64,000 nucleotides of DNA from Streptomyces sp. NBC_01476 (lineage in GTDB: Bacteria > Actinomycetota > Actinomycetes > Streptomycetales > Streptomycetaceae). The DNA lies in contig NZ_CP109446.1 of NCBI RefSeq assembly GCF_036227265.1, positions 8,201,001-8,265,000 of the forward strand, in the 5' to 3' direction. The position numbers were made by a program, and so were the translations under genes. The notes below the pieces were generated by a model. The model was not told where the DNA came from. It did not search any database and saw nothing but the letters and a program-made list of their open reading frames with translations. Numbering within the stretch: the stretch's first letter is position 1; each line of letters begins with the position of its first letter. Positions 16,747-26,300 of the stretch are shown one piece after another.

Positions 16747-17748
16747 TCACGCCCGCGCCTCCAGATCCCGCAGCCAGTGCAGCTGGGCGGAGCGGTGCTC
16801 CGCGGCGCCGCCCTCGTGCCCGTTCCACGGGTAGACGGTGATGTCCTTCACCTCGCCCGCCCAGTGGTTGAACGACGCGTACACCGTGGACGGCGGGCAG
16901 ACCTGGTCCATCAGCGCCACCGAGTACAGCGCCGGCACGGTGGCACGGGCCGCGAAGTGCAGGCCGTCGAAGTAGGAGAGCGTCCGGAAGACCCGCTCCT
17001 GCGCGGCACGCTGCGTCGCCAGGAAGAGCACGATCTCCTGGTACGGGTCGCGGTCGGTGATGGTCAGCGCGCGCCGGAAGTGCGCGAGGAACGGCACATC
17101 GATCAGCGCCGCGCGGACCCCGCGGTGCAGCCCCGCCACCGCGGTGGCGATACCCCCGCCCTGGCTGGTGCCGCAGACGTAGATCCGGCCGGCGTCGACC
17201 GCCGGGTGCGAGGCCGCCACGTCCACCGCCCGGACCGCGTCGGTGTACACCCGGCGGTAGTAGTAGTCCTCCGGGTCCAGGATGCCGCGCGTCATGAAGC
17301 CCGGCGCCTGCGGGCCGGCGCCGCCGTGCGGGTCCGCGGTGCCACCGGCGTTGTTGCGGCCCGCCGCGCCCTGGCCCCGGGTGTCCACCACCAGGACCGC
17401 CCGGTCGCTCGCGGGCCAGACCAGATGGTCGTGGGGGAGCCCCCGGCCCCCGCCGTAGCCGATGTACTGCACCACGCAGGGCAGCGGTTCCCGCGCACCC
17501 CCGGCGCTCTCCGCGCCCCTGGGCACGATCAGCCACGCCGCTATCCGGTGCCCGCCCCAGCCGGAGAAGGACACGTCGTAGACCTCGACCGTGCTCAACG
17601 CGGCGTCGTACGGCCGGAATTCGGCGTCGAGGCCGCCCTGCGCCGCCTCGTCGAGGGTCCGCTTCCAGAACACGTCGAAGTCGTCCGGCTCGGCACGCTC
17701 CGGCCGGTAGCTGCGCAGTTCCTCAAGGGGCAGGTCGAACAGGGCCAT
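16747..17748 (-). CDS. acetyl xylan esterase / cephalosporin-C deacetylase family (CE7, AXE1)
   Basis: The ATG at 17748 follows GGAG at six bases and gives 333 aa, the standard CE7 size. The catalytic triad is visible: Ser195 in CGTSQGGGI, Asp281 in ALMDQVCPPST and His311 in PWNGHEGG. Other family marks are the start FDLPLEELRSYRPERAEPDD and VDTRGQGAAGRNN. CE7 enzymes remove acetyl groups from short xylo-oligosaccharides and other small esters inside the cell; there is no signal peptide here, in agreement. It is divergent from a Gfo/Idh/MocA gene and a LacI gene, with two LacI-type operators between, so it is probably induced by a sugar. Confidence 0.9.
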   Translation of the reverse strand: MALFDLPLEELRSYRPERAEPDDFDVFWKRTLDEAAQGGLDAEFRPYDAALSTVEVYDVSFSGWGGHRIAAWLIVPRGAESAGGAREPLPCVVQYIGYGGGRGLPHDHLVWPASDRAVLVVDTRGQGAAGRNNAGGTADPHGGAGPQAPGFMTRGILDPEDYYYRRVYTDAVRAVDVAASHPAVDAGRIYVCGTSQGGGIATAVAGLHRGVRAALIDVPFLAHFRRALTITDRDPYQEIVLFLATQRAAQERVFRTLSYFDGLHFAARATVPALYSVALMDQVCPPSTVYASFNHWAGEVKDITVYPWNGHEGGAAEHRSAQLHWLRDLEARA

Positions 17749-17811
17749 GAGGGCTCCAGGTACGAGGGGGACAGGCGGGCGTCGGCATCGTCCCCCGAGC
17801 CCGCGGGTAAC

Positions 17812-17825
17812 TGCAAGCGCTTGCG
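17812..17825. promoter_or_regulatory. LacI-type operator 1 (divergent promoter)
   Basis: The core GCAAGCGCTTGC (17813-17824) is a perfect 12-bp palindrome with the central CG typical of LacI/GalR operators. It lies 64 bp upstream of the esterase start and 82 bp upstream of the oxidoreductase start. The likely binder is the LacI-family protein encoded at 19206-20186. Confidence 0.7.
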
Positions 17826-17869
17826 CACAATCTCCGAACTCCCTCGTCCGACAGCTGTATTGACGACTC

Positions 17870-17883
17870 TGCAAGCGCGTGCA
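17870..17883. promoter_or_regulatory. LacI-type operator 2 (divergent promoter)
   Basis: TGCAAGCGCGTGCA is a 14-bp palindrome with one mismatch and shares the TGCAAGC half-site with operator 1. The two centres are 58 bp apart. It is only 24 bp upstream of the oxidoreductase start codon, a position that would block that gene's transcription. Assignment to the local LacI protein is inference. Confidence 0.65.
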
Positions 17884-17907
17884 AGCCTTTCATCACGGAG
17901 GTGAGGC

Positions 17908-19209
17908 ATGACCGCCAAACGGGCCGCCATCGTCGGCACAGGCCATCGCGCACAGCTCTTCACCGAAGGACTCGCCCGCCGCGACCACTTCGACCTCGCG
18001 GCGCTCTGCGACCCCAACCCGGTGCGCATGGCGCACCACAACAGGCTCCTCGCCGCCCTCGGGCAGCCCGAGGCCCGTACGTACCACCCCGACGACTTCG
18101 AGAAGATGCTGCAGCACGAGGGCATCGAGGAAGTCGTCGTCACGACCGTGGACGCGCACCACGACGCGTACATCGTCCCCGCGCTGCGGGCCGGCTGCCG
18201 GGTGGTGACCGAGAAGCCGATGACCACCGACGCCGACCGCTGCCGGCGCATCCTCGACACCGTCAGCCGGACCGGCAGCCCGCTGGCCGTCGCCTTCAAC
18301 TACCGCTTCAACCCCGTGCACGAGCTGGTCCGCCGCGAACTCGCCGCGGGTTCCATCGGCGACGTGCTCTCGGTGCACTTCGAGTGGCTGCTCGACGTAC
18401 GCCACGGCGCCGACTACTTCCGGCGCTGGCACCGGGAGAGGGACAAGAGCGGCGGCCTGATGGTCCACAAGGCCGGCCACCACTTCGACCTCGTCAACTG
18501 GTGGCTCGGCGCCCGTCCGAAGCGGGTCTACGGCGCGGGCAGGCTGGGCTTCTACGGCCGCGAGAACGGTGAGCGGCACGGCCGCCGCGCCGACTACGTC
18601 CGCGCGCACGGCTCCGCTGCCGCCGCCGGCGACCCGTTCGCCCTCCACCTGGACGAGAACGAAGGACTGCGCGCCCTCTACCTCGACGCCGAGGCCGAGG
18701 ACGGCTACCACCGCGACCGCAACGTCTTCGGCGACGGCATCACCATCGAGGACGACATGGCGGTCCTCGTGCAGTACGACACCGGCGCCTCCATGTCCTA
18801 CCACCTCACCGCCTACTCACCGTGGGAGGGCTACCGGGTGATGTTCAACGGCACCGGCGGGCGGCTGGAACTGGAAGTGGTGGAGAGCCAGTGGCAGCCG
18901 CCGCGGGCCCGGCTCTCCTCCGCCAAGGGCGCGGTGCACGGCGACACCGCGCTGGACAACGCGGGCGGCGCGCAGATTCTGCTCCGGCCGCTCTGGGAGC
19001 CCCCGCGCCCGGTCGGGATCCCGCAGTTCGACCACGCCGGGCACGGCGGCGGCGATGCGCGGATGCTGCGCACGCTGTACGACGGCGAGCCCGGGCCGGC
19101 CGCGACAGCCACCGACGGCGCCCTGGCCCTCGCCATCGGACTGGCCGCGAACAGCTCCTTCACCGGAGGTGAGGCGGTGGACATCACCGACGTGGTCAGC
19201 GTCCCGTGA
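17908..19209 (+). CDS. Gfo/Idh/MocA-family NAD(P)-dependent sugar oxidoreductase
   Basis: This 433-aa protein has an N-terminal Rossmann fold (AAIVGTGHRAQLFTEGLARR), the family EKP motif (VVTEKPMTTDADRC) and a C-terminal catalytic segment (GGLMVHKAGHHFDLVNWWLG) whose His and Asp fit the usual active site. It is somewhat longer than the typical 330-390 aa owing to an insertion around residues 220-270. It would oxidise or reduce a sugar or sugar derivative; the substrate is unknown. It heads a two-gene unit with a LacI regulator (GTGA overlap) and is divergent from an acetyl-ester hydrolase gene, so the likely context is use of acetylated plant sugars. A GGAGG-like site (ACGGAGGTGAGGC) precedes the ATG. 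Confidence 0.88.
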   Translation: MTAKRAAIVGTGHRAQLFTEGLARRDHFDLAALCDPNPVRMAHHNRLLAALGQPEARTYHPDDFEKMLQHEGIEEVVVTTVDAHHDAYIVPALRAGCRVVTEKPMTTDADRCRRILDTVSRTGSPLAVAFNYRFNPVHELVRRELAAGSIGDVLSVHFEWLLDVRHGADYFRRWHRERDKSGGLMVHKAGHHFDLVNWWLGARPKRVYGAGRLGFYGRENGERHGRRADYVRAHGSAAAAGDPFALHLDENEGLRALYLDAEAEDGYHRDRNVFGDGITIEDDMAVLVQYDTGASMSYHLTAYSPWEGYRVMFNGTGGRLELEVVESQWQPPRARLSSAKGAVHGDTALDNAGGAQILLRPLWEPPRPVGIPQFDHAGHGGGDARMLRTLYDGEPGPAATATDGALALAIGLAANSSFTGGEAVDITDVVSVP

Positions 19210-20186
19210 CCACCACCATGACCGACGTCGCGCGCGAGGCGGGGGTGTCCGCATCCACCGTCTCGCGCGTGTTCAGCCTGCCGGAGACGGTCCGCGCGGA
19301 CACCCGCGAGCGGGTGCTGGCCGTCGCCCAGCGGCTGGACTTCACACCCAACCGGCTGGCCAGCTCGCTGGCCAGAGGCCGCACCCGCACCCTTGGCCTG
19401 CTCGTCCCCGACGTCGCCAACCCGTACTTCGCCGAGATCATCAAGTCCGTCCAGCACCGGGCACGGGCCAAGGACCACGCACTGTTCCTGGCCGGCACCG
19501 GCGATCTGCCCGCCGACGCGTACGACCTCGCCCACGCCATGGCCCGGCAGACCGACGGCCTGCTGCTGGCCGGCCCGCGGATGCCCGAGGAGATGCTCCG
19601 CGCCCTCGCCGCCGCGGGCCCCGTCGTCCTGGTCGGCACGCACCTGCCGGAGATGGCCTGTTCGTACGCCGAACTGCCGACCGGCATGGGGCAGGCGGTA
19701 CGCCACCTGGCCGCCCTGGGGCACCGGCGGATCGTCTACGTCAACGGCACCCGGACCGCCCGTACCCCCGGACACCGGCAGCCGGTCCAGCGGGCCTGCG
19801 ACACCTATGGCGTCGAACTCGTCGAGCACCTGGGCCCCTTCGACCTCACCTTCGACAACGGTGTGGCCGCCGCGGACCTGGTCCCGACCAGCGGGGCGAC
19901 CGCGGTCATCGCCCACAACGAGATGGTGGCCCACGGCGTCGCCGCCGGCTTCGCCCGCCAGGGATACACGGTGCCGGGGGACTTCGCCCTGGTGACCGTG
20001 GACGACACCTTCATGGCACGTACCATCCACCCGGCGCTCACCGCGGTCCACGTCCCCATCGACGCCATGGGCACCCACGGCGTCGATCTGCTGCTGGAAC
20101 GGATCGCCGACCCTGAGGCGCCGCCGCGTGCGGTCGCACTGCCGACCGGCCTGGTGGTGCGGGCGTCGACCGGGCAACGGGCGTAG
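19206..20186 (+). CDS. LacI-family transcriptional regulator
   Basis: This 326-aa protein has a LacI helix-turn-helix at the very start (MTDVAREAGVSASTVSRVFS), the hinge helix (NRLASSLARGRTRTLGLLVP) and a periplasmic-binding-like ligand domain ending in RAVALPTGLVVRAST. It overlaps the oxidoreductase gene by GTGA and probably binds the two GCAAGC-type palindromes at 17812-17883, repressing both the esterase gene and its own operon until a sugar is present. Confidence 0.92.
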   Translation: MTTTMTDVAREAGVSASTVSRVFSLPETVRADTRERVLAVAQRLDFTPNRLASSLARGRTRTLGLLVPDVANPYFAEIIKSVQHRARAKDHALFLAGTGDLPADAYDLAHAMARQTDGLLLAGPRMPEEMLRALAAAGPVVLVGTHLPEMACSYAELPTGMGQAVRHLAALGHRRIVYVNGTRTARTPGHRQPVQRACDTYGVELVEHLGPFDLTFDNGVAAADLVPTSGATAVIAHNEMVAHGVAAGFARQGYTVPGDFALVTVDDTFMARTIHPALTAVHVPIDAMGTHGVDLLLERIADPEAPPRAVALPTGLVVRASTGQRA

Positions 20187-20286
20187 CCGGCACCCGTCGA
20201 GAGGGCGGTCCTGTCCGAGAAGGTGGTCCGGTCGAGAGGGTCCCGCGGGCCCGGTGGGGCCGGCGGGCCGGATTTCGGCGAGGAAA

Positions 20287-20319
20287 GCCCCCGGCCGGTC
20301 CTGAGGTCCGGCCGGGGGC
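20287..20319. terminator. terminator hairpin between convergent LacI and giant gene
   Basis: Two perfect 12-base arms (20287-20298 and 20308-20319, GCCCCCGGCCGG and its complement) surround a 9-base loop. The hairpin sits between two convergent genes and can serve both directions. There is no strong T-tract, which is usual in high-GC actinomycetes. Confidence 0.65.
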
Positions 20320-20333
20320 GATGGGCGCGGGAA

Positions 20334-23300
20334 TCACATGACGGTCTGAGTGTCGACCGGTGAGGTGGAGCCGTTGAAGCCGGAGTTGCCGGCGTAGACG
20401 GAGGTCAGGGCGTGCGTCCCGACCGCGAGGGTGGAGATGGCGAAGGTCGCGACGCCACCGCTGAGTGTCGCGGTGCCGAGAAGGGTGGCGCCGTCGAAGA
20501 AGCTGACGGTGCCGGCCGGCGTAGTGGCACCCGGCGGAACGGCGGCGACGGTGGCGGTGAGCGTCTTCGTCTGGCCGAAGACGGAGGGGTCGGGTGCCGA
20601 CGTGAGGGTGCTGGTGGTGCCCGCCTTGGTCACGGTGGTGTTGATCGTGGGCGAGGTCGAGCCGTTGTAGTTGGCGTCCCCGTTGTACGCGGCGCGTACG
20701 GTCCGTGTGCCGACCGGTTGGGTGGAGGTCGTCAGTGTCGCGGTGCCGCCGACCAGAGGTACGGGCGCCTGGGGGATACCTCCGATGAAGAAGGTGACCG
20801 TACCGGTCGGGGTTCCCGTGGCCGGGGCAACCGATGTGACCGTGGCGGTGAACGTCTTCGGCTGTCCGAAGACCGACGGGTCCGGCGAAGCGCTGACCGC
20901 CGTTGCCGTCGACCCCTTCGTCACGCTCTGGGTGTCGACGGGTGAGGTGGAGCCGTTGAAGGCGGCGCTGCCGGCGTAGACGGCGGTGAGGGCGTGGCTG
21001 CCGACGGTGAGGGTGGAGGTGGTGAGGGTGGCGACGCCGCCGACGAGGGTGCTGGTGCCGAGGAGGGTGGCTCCGTCGAAGAAGCTGACGGTGCCGGTGG
21101 GGGTGCCTGAGCCGGGCAGGACGGCGGTGACGGTGGCGGTGAGCGTCTTCGTCTGGCCGATCACCGACGGGTCGGGCGCCGACGTCAGCACGGTGGCGCT
21201 GGACGCGGAGGTGACGGTCTGGGTGTCGACGGGTGAGGTGGAGCCGTTGAAGGCGGCGCTGCCGGCGTAGACCGCCGTGAGGGAGTGCGTCCCGACGGTG
21301 AGCGCGGTGGTGGTGAGGGTGGCGACGCCGCCGCTGAGTGTCGCGGTGCCGAGGAGGGTGGCTCCGTCGAAGAAGCTGACGGTGCCGGTGGGGGTGCCTG
21401 AGCCGGGCAGGACCGCGGCGACGGTCGTGGTGAGTGTCTTCGTCTGGCCGAAGACGGAAGGGTCAGGCGCGGACGTCAGCGTGGTGGTGCTGTTGGCCGG
21501 GTTCACCGTCTGGGTGTCGACCGGTGAGGTGGAGCCGTTGAAACTGACGTTGCCCGCGTAGACGGCGGTCAGGGAGTGCGAGCCCGCGGTGAGCGCGGTG
21601 GTGGTGAGGGTGGCGACGCCGCCGCTGAGTGTCGCGGTGCCGAGGAGGGTGGCGCCGTCGAAGAAGCTGACGCTGCCGGCGGGGGTGCCCGCACCGGGCA
21701 GGACCGCGGTGACGGTGGCGGTGAGTGTCTTCGTCTGGCCGAAGACGGAGGGATCCGGCGCCGAGGTGAGGGCGCTGGTGGTATTCGCCTTGGTCACGGT
21801 GGTGCTGATGGTGGGTGAGGTGGAGCCGTTGAAAGCGGCGCTTCCGTTGTAGGTGGCGCGTACCGCACGCGTGCCGACCGGTTGGGTGGAGGTCGTCAGT
21901 GTCGCGGTGCCGCCGACCAGGGGAACGGGTGCCTGCGGGATGCCCCCGACGAAGAAGGTGACCGTACCGGTCGGCGTCCCCGTGGCTGGCGCCACCGCGG
22001 TGACCGTCGCTGTCAGCGTCTTCGGCTGTCCGAAGACCGACGGGTCCGGCGAAGCACCGACCGACGTCAACGTCGCGCCCTTCGTCACGCTCTGGGTGTC
22101 GACCGGCGAAGTGGACCCGGCGAAGTTCCCGTCGCCGGAGTAGACGGCGGTGAGGGAGTGGGTGCCGACGGTGAGGGTGGAGGTGGTGAGGGTGGCGACC
22201 CCACCGGCCAGCGTCGCGGTCCCGAGGAGGGTGGCCCCGTCGAAGAAGTCCACGGTGCCGGTCGGGGTGCCGACCCCGGGCGGTGTCGCGGTCACGGTCG
22301 CGGTGAGCGTCTTCGCCTGACCGAACACCGACGGATCGGGCGCCGATGTGAGCGCGGTGGTGCTGCCGGCCGCGGTGACGGTCTGCGTGTCGACGGGGGA
22401 TGTTGAGCCGGTGAAGTCCGCGTCGCCGGAGTAGACGGCGGTCAGGGAGTGCACCCCCGCGGCAAGAGTGGAGGTGGTGAATGTCGCCACGCCGCCGGTC
22501 AGGGTGCCGGTCCCGATGAACGTGGCGCCGTCGAAGAAGTCCACGGTGCCGGTGGGCGTGCCGGCCCCTGGGGGTGTCGCGGTGACGGTCGCGGTGAGGG
22601 TTTTGGCTTGTCCGACCGCGGAGGGGTCGGGTGCGGAGGTGAGTGCGGTTGTGGTGGCGGCTTGGGTGACGGTCTGTGTGTCGATGGGGGATGTTGATCC
22701 GGTGAAGTTCGCGTCGCCGGAGTAGACGGCGGTGAGGGAGTGGGTGCCGACGGTGAGGGTGGAGGTGGTGAGGGTGGCGATTCCGCCGGTGAGTGTTGCG
22801 GTGCCGAGGAGGGTGGCTCCGTCGAAGAAGCTGACGGTTCCTGTGGGGGTGCCGGTTCCTGGGGGTGTCGGGGTGACGGTTGCGGTGAGGGTTTTGGTCT
22901 GGCCGAGTACGGAGGGGTCGGGTGCGGAGGTGAGTGCGGTTGTGGTGGCGGCTTGGGTGACGGTCTGGGTGTCGATGGGGGATGTTGAGCCGGTGAAGTC
23001 CGTGTCGCCGGAGTAGACGGCGGTGAGGGAGTGCGTGCCGATTGCCAGCGTGGACGTGGTGAGGGTGGCGACGCCACCGGTGAGTGTTGCGGTCCCGAGC
23101 AATGTCGCGCCGTCGAAGAAGTCGACGGTTCCGGTGGGGGTGCCGGTTCCTGGGGGTGTCGGGGTGACGGTTGCGGTGAGGGTCTTTGCTTCCCCGGCCA
23201 CCGACGGGTCAGGCGCGGAGGTGAGTGCGGTTGTGGTGGCGGCTTGGGTGACGGTCTGTGTGTCGATCGGTGACGTTGAGCCGGTGAAGTCCGTGTCGCC

Positions 23301-26300
23301 GGAGTAGACGGCGGTGAGCGAGTGCGTTCCGACGGCGAGGGCCGAGGTTGTCAGGGTCGCGACCCCGGCGACCAGAGGCGCCGTACCGAGGAGGGTGGCG
23401 CCGTCGAAGAAGTCGACCGTTCCTGTCGGTGTGCCGGCTCCTGGGGGTGTCGGGGTGACGGTTGCGGTGAGCGTTTTGGTCTGTCCGACTGCGGAGGGGT
23501 CGGGTGCGGAGGTGAGCGTGGTTGTGGTGGCGGCTTGGGTGACGGTCTGGGTGTCGACGGGGGAGGTGGAGCCGGTGAAGTTCGCGTCGCCGGAGTAGAC
23601 GGCGGTGAGGGAGTGCGTGCCGATTGCCAGCGTGGAGGTGGTGAATGTCGCGACGCCACCGGTGAGTGTTGCGGTGCCGAGGAGGGTGGCGCCGTCGAAG
23701 AAGTCGACCGTTCCTGTCGGTGTGCCGGCTCCTGGGGGTGTCGGGGTGACGGTTGCGGTGAGCGTTTTGGTCTGTCCGACTGCGGAGGGGTCGGGTGCGG
23801 AGGTGAGCGTGGTTGTGGTGGCGGCTTGGGTGACGGTCTGTGTGTCGATGGGTGACGTTGAGCCGGTGAAGTCCGTGTCGCCGGAGTAGACCGCGGTGAG
23901 CGAGTGCGTTCCGACGGCGAGGGCCGAGGTTGTCAGGGTCGCGACCCCGGCGGCCAGAGGCGCCGTACCCAGCAGGGTCGCTCCGTCGAAGAAGTCGACC
24001 GTTCCTGTCGGTGTGCCGGTTCCTGGCGGGACCGCGGTGACGGTCGCGGTGAGGGTCTTTGCTTCCCCGGTCACCGAGGGATCGGGTGCCGAGGTTAGTG
24101 CGGTGGTGGTGGCGGCTTGGGTGACGGTCTGCGTGTCGATCGGCGACGTTGAGCCGGTGAAGTCGGCGTCACCGGAGTACACGGCCGTCAGCGAGTGCGT
24201 ACCGATTGCCAGCGTGGACGTGGTGAGGGTGGCGACCCCACCGGCCAGCGTCGCGGTCCCGAGCAACGTCGCTCCGTCGAAGAAGTCGACCGTTCCTGTC
24301 GGTGTGCCGGTTCCTGGCGGGACTGCCGTGACGGTGGCGGTGAGGGTCTTTGTCTCGCCGGCCACCGAGGGGTCGGGTGCGGAGGTGAGTGCGGTGGTGG
24401 TGGCGGCTTGGGTAACCGTCTGCGTGTCCACGGGTGAGGTGGAGCCGGTGAAGTTCGCGTCACCGGAGTAGACGGCGGTCAGCGAGTGCGTCCCCACGGC
24501 GAGGGCCGAGGTTGTCAGGGTCGCGACCCCGGCGACCAGAGGCGCCGTACCCAGCAGGGTCGCACCGTCGAAGAAGTCCACCGTTCCTGTCGGTGTGCCG
24601 GCTCCTGGCGGGACCGCGGCGACGGTCGCGGTGAGCGTTTTGGTCTGGCCGAGAACTGAGGGATCGGGCGCCGACGTCAGCGTAGTTGTGGTGGCGGCTT
24701 GGGTGACGGTCTGCGTGTCGATCGGCGACGTTGAGCCGGTGAAGTCCGTGTCGCCGGAGTAGACGGCGGTCAGCGAGTGCGTCCCCACTGCGAGAGCGGT
24801 TGTCGTGAGCGTGGCGACGCCACCGGTGAGTGTTGCGGTGCCGAGGAGGGTGGCGCCGTCGAAGAAGTCGACCGTTCCTGTCGGGGTGCCGGTTCCTGGC
24901 GGGACCGCGGTGACGGTCGCGGTGAGGGTCTTTGCTTCCCCGGTCACCGAGGGGTCGGGTGCGGAGGTTAGTGCGGTGGTGGTGGCGGCTTGGGTGACGG
25001 TCTGCGTGTCGATCGGCGACGTTGAGCCGGTGAAGTCGGCGTCGCCGGAGTACACGGCCGTCAGCGAGTGCGTACCGACACTCAAGGTGGAGGTGGTGAG
25101 GGTGGCGACACCGGCGACCAGTGTCCCGGTGCCGAGCAATGTCGCGCCGTCGAAGAAGTCCACGGTGCCGGTCGGCGTGCCGGTTCCTGGCGGGACCGCG
25201 GCGACGGTCGCGGTCAGCGTTTTGGCCTCGCCTGCCACGGAGGGGTCGGGTGCGGAGGCGAGTGCTGTGGTGGTGGCGGCTTGGGTGACGGTCTGGGTGT
25301 CGACGGGTGAGGTGGATCCGGTGAACTCTGTGTCGCCGCTGTAGACGGCGGTGAGGGAGTGGGTGCCGACCGCGAGGGTGGATGTCGTGAGGGTGGCGAC
25401 GCCGGCGGTCAGTGTTCCGGTGCCGAGCAATGTCGCGCCGTCGAAGAAGTCGACCGTTCCGGTGGGGGTGCCGACACCGGGCGGGACTGCGGCGACGGTG
25501 GCGGTGAGGGTCTTGGCTTCTCCGGCCACCGTCGGGTCAGGCGCCGATGTGAGCGCGGTCGTGGTGGCCGCCTGGGTGACCGTCTGCGTGTCCACGGGTG
25601 AGGTGGATCCGGTGAAGTCCATGTCGCCGGAGTAGACGGCGGTGAGGGAGTGCGTCCCCACGGCGAGGGCCGAGGTTGTGAGGGTGGCGACGCCGGCGAC
25701 CAGGGGCGCGGTGCCGAGGAGGGTGGCTCCGTCGAAGAAGTCCACGGTGCCGGTGGGGGTGCCGGTTCCTGGCGGGACCGCGGCGACGGTCGCGGTGAGG
25801 GTCTTTGGCTCGCCTGCCACGGAGGGGTCTGGGGCGGAGGTGAGTGCGGTCGTGGTGGCTGCCTGGGTGACGGTCTGCGTGTCCACGGGAGACGTTGACC
25901 CGGTGAAGTCCGCGTCACCGGAGTACACGGCGGTCAGGGAGTGCGTGCCTACGGTCAAGGCAGAAGTGGTGAGCGTAGCGACGCCGGCGACCAGAGGCGC
26001 CGTGCCGAGGAGGGTGGCTCCGTCGAAGAAGTCGACCGTTCCTGTCGGTGTGCCGGCTCCCGGTGGAACGGCGGTGACGGTCGCGGTCAGCGTTTTGGCC
26101 TCGCCTGCCACGGAGGGGTCGGGTGCCGAGGTCAGGGCTGTGGTGGTGGCGGCTTGGGTAACCGTCTGCGTGTCCACGGGGGATGTTGATCCGGTGAACT
26201 CTGTGTCGCCGGAGTAGACGGCGGTGAGGGAGTGGGTGCCTACGGTCAAGGCAGAAGTGGTGAGGGTGGCGACGCCGGCGACCAGTGTCCCGGTGCCGAG

